Origin: an uncultured Collinsella sp.
Lineage (GTDB): Bacteria > Actinomycetota > Coriobacteriia > Coriobacteriales > Coriobacteriaceae
Direction of reading: 5' to 3'
Length of the DNA: 26,288 nucleotides
Assembly: GCA_902470065.1 (NCBI GenBank)
Contig: CABRFA010000013.1
Span: forward strand, 1-26,288
Position numbers and translations under genes: made by a program. Shown piece by piece: positions 8,135 through 14,368 of the stretch. Numbering within the stretch: position 1 is the stretch's first letter; every line of letters begins with the position of its first letter. The notes under the pieces are model-generated. The model did no database searches. It was given only the letters and a program-made list of their open reading frames with translations, and had not been told where the DNA came from.

Positions 8135-8479
8135 GCGAACTCCCCCTTTAGCTAACTACAGTGTTTGCAGGGAGATGTTACCGCATCGTTTCGTCGACGT
8201 GTTCGAGACCGTCTCCATAATTGGCGTTTTTTACGTTCGTGCAATTCGGCGAGCGGCTTGATTTCCTCGGCAGACGATGCTTTTGACACATATGGCCCCG
8301 CCGTCGCCGACCGCGCGATTGTCGCTCGAAAAAAGTTGGAGTATTTTTTGCCGCCTTTTACCTGCGGAGACGCCAATCCGTCAAGCATTTGGTCAGAAAT
8401 TGGTCAAGTAGCGGCTGATACGGTCGGCGTCGACAGCCAAAACCGATAGAAGTTTTGGCCCAGAAGCAGGGAGGTTCCC
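8135..8479. other. 345-bp divergent intergenic region
   Basis: This region separates the dehydrogenase operon (minus) from the surface-protein cluster (plus) and must hold both promoters. It contains a GAGAC-C-GTCTC palindrome at 8205-8215. Two direct copies of TTGGTCA start 11 bp apart (8389-8395 and 8400-8406), and an 8-bp inverted repeat lies at 8436-8459. A consensus-like TTGACA at 8283-8288 lacks a -10 box at proper spacing. A minus-strand open frame at 8152-8388 has no convincing ribosome site and was not called as a gene. Confidence 0.5.
8436..8459 (+). repeat. Hairpin in the leader of the surface cluster
   Basis: GCCAAAAC (8436-8443) and GTTTTGGC (8452-8459) are a perfect 8-bp inverted repeat with an 8-nt loop. 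It ends about 9 nt before the GGGAGG ribosome site of the gene starting at 8480. It may be an operator or a leader hairpin affecting translation. No T-tract follows, so it is not a standard terminator on this strand. Confidence 0.45.
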
Positions 8480-8776
8480 ATGGCATATTACTGGCCCCAG
8501 TACGGCATCGCCATCGAAGTCGACGACGATCCCCATCTCCTGCCTTTCGACGAAGAGGCATTCCCCGATACGACGGTCTACCACGTTACCACCGATGTGA
8601 TCTGCGACCCCGAGTCGTTCTCGGCGCTCGCCCACCACATCGCGCATATCCACGACATCGAGCTCCCTCCCGACTTCGACGAGCTCGTCTACTCGCGCCG
8701 TCTGATGCTTCACATGCTCTTTGGAGCGGACCCGTCCACCTTTGCGCGCGTCTATACCGCCAAGGATGCCGCATGA
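8480..8776 (+). CDS. Small protein resembling the core of DUF559/Vsr-like nucleases
   Basis: I do not firmly recognise this 98-residue cytoplasmic protein. Its layout matches the central part of DUF559-type restriction-endonuclease-like proteins: an aromatic-Trp-Pro opening (YYWPQYG), a strand with IAIEVDDDPH, then VYHVTTDVICDPESF and an ALAHHIAHIHDI helix. In that family a Glu and Asp on the first strand help to bind metal. The N-terminal third of the fold and the usual DxxR element are not seen, so it may be a compact or degenerate form. The ATG has a strong GGGAGG site 6 nt upstream. Its TGA overlaps the ATG of the next gene (ATGA at 8773-8776), which implies coupled translation with a membrane protein. 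The nuclease link is inference from motif order only. Confidence 0.75.
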   Translation: MAYYWPQYGIAIEVDDDPHLLPFDEEAFPDTTVYHVTTDVICDPESFSALAHHIAHIHDIELPPDFDELVYSRRLMLHMLFGADPSTFARVYTAKDAA

Positions 8777-9282
8777 GCGCGAAGAAGCCACCCCACTTTG
8801 CAGGCCTGGGTCGTCGCAAGAAGCTCATCGTTGCCTGCTTGGCCATCGTCTGCGCCCTTGTCGCCGTAGGACTATACGCTTGGCAGTCGCAGCCCGTACC
8901 CGAGGCGGGCGCTTCGGTCACGACGGCCGAGGGCAAAACGCGTCAGGAAATCCAAGATGAGCTCGACGCCATCGTCCGCGACAACATGATGACGATTTCG
9001 GTCGCGCCGGTCGCTCAGCTGCAGGAGGACGGCAAGCTGCGCGTCAACGTGCAAAACGTCCAAGACAATAAATTTCCCCAGCGATTCCGCGTCATCCAAA
9101 ACGACGAGACCATATACGAATCCGATGTGGTCGAGACCGGCAAAACGGTCGAGACATGCCCCGCCGGCGACATCGAGGAAGGTGAGGCGTACATCGAGAT
9201 CCAGGCGCTTGAGGCCAAGACCTATGACAGCCACGGCAACCCGACACGCGTCAAGGTACGGGTTGAGCAAGCCGAGAACTAG
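8773..9282 (+). CDS. Single-pass membrane protein with extracytoplasmic beta-rich domain
   Basis: This protein of 169 residues has a short basic N terminus (GLGRRKK), one membrane helix at about 18-36 and a C-terminal domain that should lie outside the cell (type II topology, no cleavage site). A helical linker at about 55-72 leads into a beta-rich domain. Its pattern IYESDVVETGKTVETC, then GEAYIEIQALEAKTYDSHGNP and KVRVEQ resembles the small immunoglobulin-like domains found beside surface proteins of gut Gram-positives; that resemblance is from memory and is not decisive. The start overlaps the preceding stop by ATGA. A hairpin and then a secreted-protein gene follow after 89 bp. No enzyme motif is visible. 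Function unknown, probably part of a surface assembly. Confidence 0.82.
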   Translation: MSAKKPPHFAGLGRRKKLIVACLAIVCALVAVGLYAWQSQPVPEAGASVTTAEGKTRQEIQDELDAIVRDNMMTISVAPVAQLQEDGKLRVNVQNVQDNKFPQRFRVIQNDETIYESDVVETGKTVETCPAGDIEEGEAYIEIQALEAKTYDSHGNPTRVKVRVEQAEN

Positions 9283-9320
9283 CTTTCCGGTCGACGCGGC
9301 ACCGCACGCGATTCACCAGC

Positions 9321-9357
9321 ATTCGTCCAATCATCGCGGGGACGGCCCGCGGCGAAT
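9321..9357 (+). repeat. Intercistronic hairpin
   Basis: CGCGGG (9335-9340) pairs with CCCGCG (9346-9351) around a 5-nt loop, and ATTCG (9321-9325) can pair with CGAAT (9353-9357) outside it. There is no T-tract. It lies just before the AAAGGAA ribosome site of the next gene and may act as an mRNA processing or stability element. Confidence 0.35.
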
Positions 9358-9371
9358 AGAAAGGAACGACC

Positions 9372-9971
9372 ATGGACATCACCAGGAATATGAACGGAGC
9401 CAGAGCGCTCGTCGTGGGTGCAGGGCTCGCGCTCGCGCTCGCAATGGGCGCCGCCCCGACGCCAGCTATGGCAGCCGGGCGTGTTGGAACCACGAAGGTA
9501 ATGGTCAAGACCGAGATCGACAACGTTGAGTTCAAAGTTCCGACGGTTATTCCCTTCGTCGCCAAGGCCGACGGCACGCTTCAGGGCCCCTCAGAAGACG
9601 CGACCACCATCGACAATCATTCGGCCTACGGCATCCATGTCACCAACATGAAGATCGACGCCATGAACACCTGGACCATTGCCGCCGACGCCAAGGCCGG
9701 AACCGCGCAGAACTCCATCGACTTTAAGGTCGGCCCCGACGGCGCGCTCCAGAACGCCAGCGCCGCCGCGCAAGGGACGGGCCTCGATCTTTCCAAGAAT
9801 GCAGCCTTCGACATGGGCTACCAGGGCATTGCCGGCGGCACGGACAAAATCAAGCTCAAGACAAGCGGAAACGTCGCCCGCGTCACGCGCGACATCTTCC
9901 GCGTAACCGGCGAAGGCGATCAGGTTGCGACGATCACCTGGACGGTCGAGCCCGGTGCGCACACGGCATAA
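9372..9971 (+). CDS. Secreted beta-domain surface protein
   Basis: The 199 residues begin with a signal peptide: basic start, hydrophobic core at about 11-28 and a likely cut after PAMA at residue 34. The mature part is one domain rich in beta strands. It contains VPTVIPFVAKADGTLQGPS followed by TIDNHSAYGIHVTNMKID, and it ends with ATITWTVEP. I recognise this as a pattern common in secreted proteins of gut Gram-positive bacteria but cannot assign a named family. A related pattern appears in the C-terminal domain of the protein at 10255-11685. The protein has no anchor of its own, so it probably binds another surface component such as the LAQTG protein encoded next. The ATG has an AAAGGAA site 5 nt upstream. 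The mature protein lacks Cys. Confidence 0.85.
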   Translation: MDITRNMNGARALVVGAGLALALAMGAAPTPAMAAGRVGTTKVMVKTEIDNVEFKVPTVIPFVAKADGTLQGPSEDATTIDNHSAYGIHVTNMKIDAMNTWTIAADAKAGTAQNSIDFKVGPDGALQNASAAAQGTGLDLSKNAAFDMGYQGIAGGTDKIKLKTSGNVARVTRDIFRVTGEGDQVATITWTVEPGAHTA

Positions 9972-10236
9972 GGCCGTCGCCCTGGCCGCCGCCGTCAGCA
10001 TCCTAGCGTTTGGGCCAGCCATGGCCTTTGCCCAGCAAGAACAGGCGCAGGCCGCCACGCAAGTGACGGTCGACCTCTCGGAGCTCGACCGCGGCGACCG
10101 CGAGGAACCGTTGGCGCAGACAGGCGACAGACGATGGCTCTTGGCAGCAGGCGCCACAGCAGCAGGCGCGGGAACCGCCGGCCTCGGTCTGCACATCAAA
10201 CGCAGCCAGAAACAAAACACGGACAGGCCGCACTAA
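9955..10236 (+). CDS. Very small sortase substrate (LAQTG cell-wall-anchored protein)
   Basis: The 93 residues contain a signal peptide (hydrophobic core about 8-24, likely cut after AFA at residue 26). Only about 26 mature residues follow, ATQVTVDLSELDRGD among them. A complete sorting signal comes next: LAQTG at 53-57, a hydrophobic helix at about 61-79 and a basic tail (KRSQK). LAXTG is the motif preferred by class E sortases of high-GC Gram-positives. I chose a GTG at 9955, overlapping the previous gene by 17 bases, because it starts right at the basic n-region of the signal peptide; earlier starts in this frame add Arg/Ser-rich residues. The ribosome site is weak, so translation is probably coupled. 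With so little mature sequence it may be an adaptor or pilus-tip or base piece. No sortase gene is in the window. Confidence 0.8.
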   Translation: MRTRHKAVALAAAVSILAFGPAMAFAQQEQAQAATQVTVDLSELDRGDREEPLAQTGDRRWLLAAGATAAGAGTAGLGLHIKRSQKQNTDRPH

Positions 10237-10254
10237 ATTAGCTAAGGAGACCCC

Positions 10255-11685
10255 ATGGCATCGAAGAACCTTTTGCCCGTCGTCGCACTCTGCGGCGCGC
10301 TCGCAACCGGAACGCCTGTCGCCGCTTGGGCGACTCCCGTCATGGCAGACTCCTTACCAGTAGCCCTAAGTTCCGCACCAAATCCGTCGAGCGCCATTGC
10401 GTGCGAGCGTTTTTCGATCGCACAGGCCGTGATCTCAACCTCGGGATGCCTTCGTCGTAATACGGACGGCTCGATAGTCGTGGATATCAAGCGTTCGAAC
10501 AAGGCAAACGGCTCCCAGGCGGGGTGCGCCGTCTGCACGTGGCGCTCGGTTGTGCTCGATGCAGATGGCGATCCATGCAATTTAGAGGTGCGCATCGACA
10601 TCGCTTCGGTCGATGACTCGGCGAACGGAGCGAAGGTCGCCTTCGACGGTGCGTTTTTCGAGAAAGGAGGCGGTATATGTCTGGGCTGCGCCGCCGCGAA
10701 TGCAGACGATGCGCAGCCCACCCTCTCATTCACGGCATCGTTGCGGCTGACCAAAGCCGGTACCGATGTTATCGCGGCGGGAGAAGCGTCCCTGCTGTTC
10801 TACGCCGTCAGCACCAAAGACACAGACGCTCATTTCGAGAAGCCAGCCGGATCACTCAGCCTTACACGAGGGATAGAGGCAGGCCCTATTGAAATCGATG
10901 CCCACGCGCAAAGCAGGCAACGCATTCTTGCCGACCCGGCGCTTCTCGAAATGGAGTGGAACGGATCCGGAGCCATCGGAATTCTCCCCTCCGCGTTTGA
11001 CGCCAAGACGCTCCCCCCAAACGACGAACCCATCAACGCAACCATACAAGAAGAGAGCGCGGACAAAGAAGCAGGTGCGGGCGACACGCCGTCGCCGACA
11101 AACAGCGTCCCAGCTTCTCTCGAAGCGCCGAATGAGCCCGCTGCCGATCCAAACGATCCCGAGCTCGCGGACAGTCTGGGGCTTGCTGATCCTCAAGAGA
11201 TCGATGAAGGTAACTGCTGCGTGCTTGCCGCGCTCGACCACACAGAGGTCATCGACGCTGCGAACATCGAAGTTGCCGCCGCCAATCAGCCCGTCCGCAA
11301 GTCGGCTATCATCGCATTTCCTGAATCCATCGAAGTCGTCTTTTTGCCATCGGGCGAGGTCGTGGCCCCAACACTGCTCACCTTGTTGGGCGCCAAGAAT
11401 ACTCGAAACGAAATTAAAAAGGTCACAGTTGTCGACCCTGCAACCACCGCCAAGCTGCGTCTATACGCCGTTGCTCCAGACGGAGGCAAGACCTTGGAAT
11501 TCGATGGCGACACACTCCTGGCCTGGCGACGTCTGGACATTATGCAAGACGTCTCGTACCAGATCGAGCTCGAAGGGTTTGATCGTGCCCGCGATGCCAA
11601 TATCATCGCCGCGGCTATTGAATCCCCACAGCGGCTTATGACACTGCGCTTTGAATACTATCCCTATGTCCCGACAACCACCTGA
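10255..11685 (+). CDS. Secreted cysteine-rich two-domain surface protein
   Basis: I do not recognise this 476-residue protein. A signal peptide covers residues 1-31 (likely cut after PVMA). The N-terminal domain (about 45-240) has seven cysteines, two pairs spaced CxxC (Cys91/94 and Cys142/145), which could form disulfides or bind metal. A Pro/Glu/Ala-rich linker of about 255-318 is probably disordered. A Cys-Cys pair (321-322) leads to a C-terminal beta domain (about 346-470) whose opening FPESIEVVFLPSGEVVAPT resembles the domain of the 199-residue neighbour. No sorting signal or membrane anchor is present, so it would be released or held by partners. The ATG at 10255 has a clean AAGGAG site. 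The gap to the LAQTG gene is 18 bp, so they share an operon. Confidence 0.85.
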   Translation: MASKNLLPVVALCGALATGTPVAAWATPVMADSLPVALSSAPNPSSAIACERFSIAQAVISTSGCLRRNTDGSIVVDIKRSNKANGSQAGCAVCTWRSVVLDADGDPCNLEVRIDIASVDDSANGAKVAFDGAFFEKGGGICLGCAAANADDAQPTLSFTASLRLTKAGTDVIAAGEASLLFYAVSTKDTDAHFEKPAGSLSLTRGIEAGPIEIDAHAQSRQRILADPALLEMEWNGSGAIGILPSAFDAKTLPPNDEPINATIQEESADKEAGAGDTPSPTNSVPASLEAPNEPAADPNDPELADSLGLADPQEIDEGNCCVLAALDHTEVIDAANIEVAAANQPVRKSAIIAFPESIEVVFLPSGEVVAPTLLTLLGAKNTRNEIKKVTVVDPATTAKLRLYAVAPDGGKTLEFDGDTLLAWRRLDIMQDVSYQIELEGFDRARDANIIAAAIESPQRLMTLRFEYYPYVPTTT

Positions 11686-11709
11686 GGCTTAAATGCTGCG
11701 CATCATTCC

Positions 11710-11786
11710 TAATACCACTTATATAACGTATTAGATGGGTTGCGATGTGCCTCGCATTTCGTTCTGCTACGATTGCCACGTTGGCA
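11710..11786 (+). promoter_or_regulatory. Probable promoter and operator region of the DUF554 gene
   Basis: An AT-rich symmetrical element lies at 11710-11733 (TAATAC and GTATTA arms around TTATATAA). An extended -10-like TGCTACGAT occupies 11765-11773 without a good -35. Immediately after it is an inverted repeat TGCCA-N3-TGGCA (11774-11786), placed where a repressor would block the start of transcription. This suggests that the DUF554 gene has its own regulated promoter, separate from the surface cluster. Confidence 0.4.
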
Positions 11787-11803
11787 TCAATACAGGAGGG
11801 CTC

Positions 11804-12520
11804 ATGCCGGGCTTGGGAACAATCATCAACGTTGTGCTTTTAGTTGCGGGCGGTCTTTTAGGATTAGCGGGCGGCCGCTTCATTACACCGCGCATCCAAG
11901 ACACGCTCATGAAAGCATCGGGGCTGTGCGTCCTGTTTATCGGCCTGGGCGGCACCATGCAAAAGATGCTCATCATCGATGGAAAGGCGCTAGCGACCAC
12001 CGGTACCACCATGCTCATCGTCTCATTTGCGCTCGGTTCGCTCATCGGCGAGACCGTCAACTTGGAAGCCGCCATCGAGAACCTTGGCGAATGGCTCAAG
12101 CGCAAAACCGGCAGCGAGGGCGATAACGAGTTCACCAACGCTTTTGTCTCGACTTCACTCACCGTGTGTATCGGCGCCATGGCCATTGTGGGATCGATCC
12201 AGGACGGTCTGCTCGGTGACTGGTCAACGCTTGCCCTGAAAGGCGCATTGGACTGCATCATCGTCTGCACCATGACGGCGTCGCTTGGCCGCGGCTGCAT
12301 TTTCTCCGCCCTGCCCGTCGCCGTGTTCCAGGGGACGATCACGTTGTTTGCCGGCGCGCTCTCCCCCATCATGACCACAGCAGCCCTCAACAGCCTTTCG
12401 CTCGTAGGCTCCATGCTCATCTTCTGCGTCGGCGCCAACCTCATCCGTCCTCAGACCTTCCGCACGGCCAATATGCTCCCCTCCGTCGTCATCGCCGTCA
12501 TCTACGCCCTCCTGTTCTGA
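11804..12520 (+). CDS. DUF554 family membrane protein
   Basis: The 238-residue integral membrane protein matches DUF554 (YqgA/YdfK type) in length and in its glycine-rich helices. Marks are GLGTIINVVLLVAGGLLGL at the start, SGLCVLFIGLGGTMQ, FALGSLIGETVNLEAAIE and the later TASLGRGCIFSALPV stretch, with about seven hydrophobic segments. The molecular function of the family is not established; a transport role is often guessed. I chose the ATG at 11804 because AGGAGGG lies 3-4 nt upstream. An in-frame ATG at 11735 would add 23 residues with no such site, across the probable promoter. It stands alone between the surface cluster and the TerB operon. Confidence 0.9.
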   Translation: MPGLGTIINVVLLVAGGLLGLAGGRFITPRIQDTLMKASGLCVLFIGLGGTMQKMLIIDGKALATTGTTMLIVSFALGSLIGETVNLEAAIENLGEWLKRKTGSEGDNEFTNAFVSTSLTVCIGAMAIVGSIQDGLLGDWSTLALKGALDCIIVCTMTASLGRGCIFSALPVAVFQGTITLFAGALSPIMTTAALNSLSLVGSMLIFCVGANLIRPQTFRTANMLPSVVIAVIYALLF

Positions 12521-12539
12521 ATCTATCAACGCAGCGGTA

Positions 12540-12598
12540 TCTCGAACACCTGTTTGATGCTGTGCTATGATATGAGGTCACCGTAGCTGCGTTCGAGA
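12540..12598 (+). promoter_or_regulatory. Promoter of the TerB-ATPase-helicase operon, framed by an inverted repeat
   Basis: An extended -10 box TGCTATGAT is visible (TATGAT at 12566-12571); the -35 region is poor. Perfect 8-bp inverted repeats TCTCGAAC (12540-12547) and GTTCGAGA (12591-12598) frame it. The left arm covers the expected -35 position. The right arm touches the GAGGAGGAG ribosome site of the gene at 12608. The layout suggests a regulated promoter with two operator half-sites. Confidence 0.5.
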
Positions 12599-12607
12599 GG
12601 AGGAGCG

Positions 12608-14368
12608 GTGGCCGACCAGGACATCAAGATGCTTATCGAGCGCATTATGGCCGAGGCCCGGACCCATCAGTCTGCCCGCTTCTCACATGAAGTCTACGCA
12701 GACGAGCCGATTCTCAAAACCGGCCGACAGATGCAGAATTTCCTCCCCGACCAGTACCGTAAAATGCGCGAGATATCGCGCTGGCAGGATGACCCCAAAG
12801 GCGGCGCAGGTCGCTGGCTTTCGGAAGCCGAGCTTTTCTACCGCCAGGGCCTGCTGATGGCCGACTTTGAGGACGACTGTCCCTACAACGGCACCTTTAA
12901 ATCGTACTTTCCCACCTACAACGCCATGAGCGACCGGCAGCTGCGCGGCTACTTTACCTGGCGTGCCCAAGTGCGCCGCGGAACCGTCGAGGAAACGTCT
13001 ACGTCCTTTGCCTTTCTGTATCTCTATGAGCTGATTTGCGGCATTGGCGTAGATGACCCGCTCGATGGTTTTAACAAGATCAAGGCTTTTTGGGATGTCT
13101 ATCGCGCCTTCGAGCCCGGCATCGACCGATTTGCACGCGTGTGGCTGCAGGATTACGCCGTATTCCACGGGCTCGACCCCAAGCTGCTTCGCGACTCTAA
13201 AACCGTCATGTTCGATAACGCCCTTATCGAGCTGCGGCGCGCGGCACGAGACCTTGTACCAGCACCGGCACCGTCCGGCCAGACCCCCAAGCGTCGCAAA
13301 ACCTCCGAGCCCACGCTCCCCCTTCCGCCCGATGAGGTGCGCGAGGAGCGACTCATGGCCGCCATCAACGCCCTCTCCACGTACAACCTAAGTAACTCGC
13401 GGCTCGACCGCAGCCACCACCGCGATCTGCGCCACGTGGCGTGCGCCGTGTATGTCCGTATGGCACGCTACTATGACACGCACCGAAAGACCGGCATCGT
13501 GGCGAGCTTATTTGGGGAGGAGACGGCCATGCCCTACACCATGTTTGCCTCGGCCGTATTCTTTGCGCCCGAGCGCCACGAGGACTGCGAATACCGCCTG
13601 GATCCCATCCATATCTACCGTTGCCAAAACGGCTTTTGGGAATGCATGCGTATCCACGGTAGTAGGCAAAAGAACAGCAAGCTCGGTGAAATGATGCGCG
13701 CCTGCGACCAACGCCTGCGCCTGGCGCTGGACCCCGCCCATCCCCTTAAGGAAGAAAAGGTCCCCAAATATCTGGCCAAGATTATCGATGACGAGATTGT
13801 GGCATGGCTTTCGTGGGACGCCGCACACCAGCCCGTCAAGATCGATATCGATCTGAGTCAGCTGGGGCACATTCGGAGCGCCGCTGCGCAAACGCGCGAA
13901 GCGCTTTTGATCGACGAGGAACGCGAGGACGGCGCGTCCGCAGAAGCCGAGGCAGCGGACTCAGGGCAACCGGAAGCCGAGCCCGTAACCGACGCGATTG
14001 TCGAACCGGTCGTGACACCCATTCGGCAGGACTTGACCGACGAGCCGACCATATCCACCGAACAGTTTGGTGTCGTGGCACCGCTTCTCGCGCCGACGCC
14101 CGCGTTCGCAGCTGCTGCGCCCGCTGAAGCCACAAACGAACTCGCGCCCGCCGCAGATGCCTTCCTTCGCGCACTGCTCGAGCAAAACGCAGCGCAAGCG
14201 ACATCGGCAGTGGCGCACTCGGGACAGAGCGAGGACATGCTCGTCGATAGCATCAACGAGGCGCTCTTTGACCTGGTGGGTGACACCGTAATTGAATTTA
14301 GCGCGGCAGGGCCGCAGATTATCGAGGACTACAAAGCAGACGTGAGAGGATACCTAGACCATGAGTGA
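12608..14368 (+). CDS. TerB_N/TerB_C domain protein, first gene of a BREX-like trio
   Basis: The 586-residue cytoplasmic protein has a TerB_N domain at about residues 60-215, recognised by the FPTYNAMSDRQLRGYFTWRA segment followed by RRG and by AFLYLYELI. A middle region of about 245-420 contains CEYRLDPIHIYRCQNGFWEC and many acidic and basic helices. An Ala/Glu/Pro-rich linker spans about 430-510. A TerB_C-like end (about 515-585) has DSINEALFDLVGDTVIEF. TerB-related domains occur in tellurite-resistance and phage-restriction gene neighbourhoods; direct tellurite resistance is not implied. The GTG at 12608 has a GAGGAGGAG site. The last 8 bases overlap the ATPase gene, so both proteins are probably made together and may form a complex. 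The exact biochemical role is unknown. Confidence 0.85.
   Translation: MADQDIKMLIERIMAEARTHQSARFSHEVYADEPILKTGRQMQNFLPDQYRKMREISRWQDDPKGGAGRWLSEAELFYRQGLLMADFEDDCPYNGTFKSYFPTYNAMSDRQLRGYFTWRAQVRRGTVEETSTSFAFLYLYELICGIGVDDPLDGFNKIKAFWDVYRAFEPGIDRFARVWLQDYAVFHGLDPKLLRDSKTVMFDNALIELRRAARDLVPAPAPSGQTPKRRKTSEPTLPLPPDEVREERLMAAINALSTYNLSNSRLDRSHHRDLRHVACAVYVRMARYYDTHRKTGIVASLFGEETAMPYTMFASAVFFAPERHEDCEYRLDPIHIYRCQNGFWECMRIHGSRQKNSKLGEMMRACDQRLRLALDPAHPLKEEKVPKYLAKIIDDEIVAWLSWDAAHQPVKIDIDLSQLGHIRSAAAQTREALLIDEEREDGASAEAEAADSGQPEAEPVTDAIVEPVVTPIRQDLTDEPTISTEQFGVVAPLLAPTPAFAAAAPAEATNELAPAADAFLRALLEQNAAQATSAVAHSGQSEDMLVDSINEALFDLVGDTVIEFSAAGPQIIEDYKADVRGYLDHE

Noticed and set aside
8283..8288. Perfect TTGACA as a -35 box for the surface cluster
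   Set aside because: No -10-like hexamer occurs 16-18 bp downstream (GCCGAC there), and the gene start is almost 200 bp away.
9372..10236. One frameshifted gene instead of two (secreted protein plus LAQTG protein)
   Set aside because: The second frame carries its own complete signal peptide right at the overlap, so two separate exported proteins are more likely than a broken one.
12608..14368. Calling the TerB-domain protein a tellurite-resistance determinant
   Set aside because: No TerC, TerD, TerZ or TerA genes are near. TerB_N/TerB_C domains with a BrxD-like ATPase and helicase point to a DNA-related system instead.
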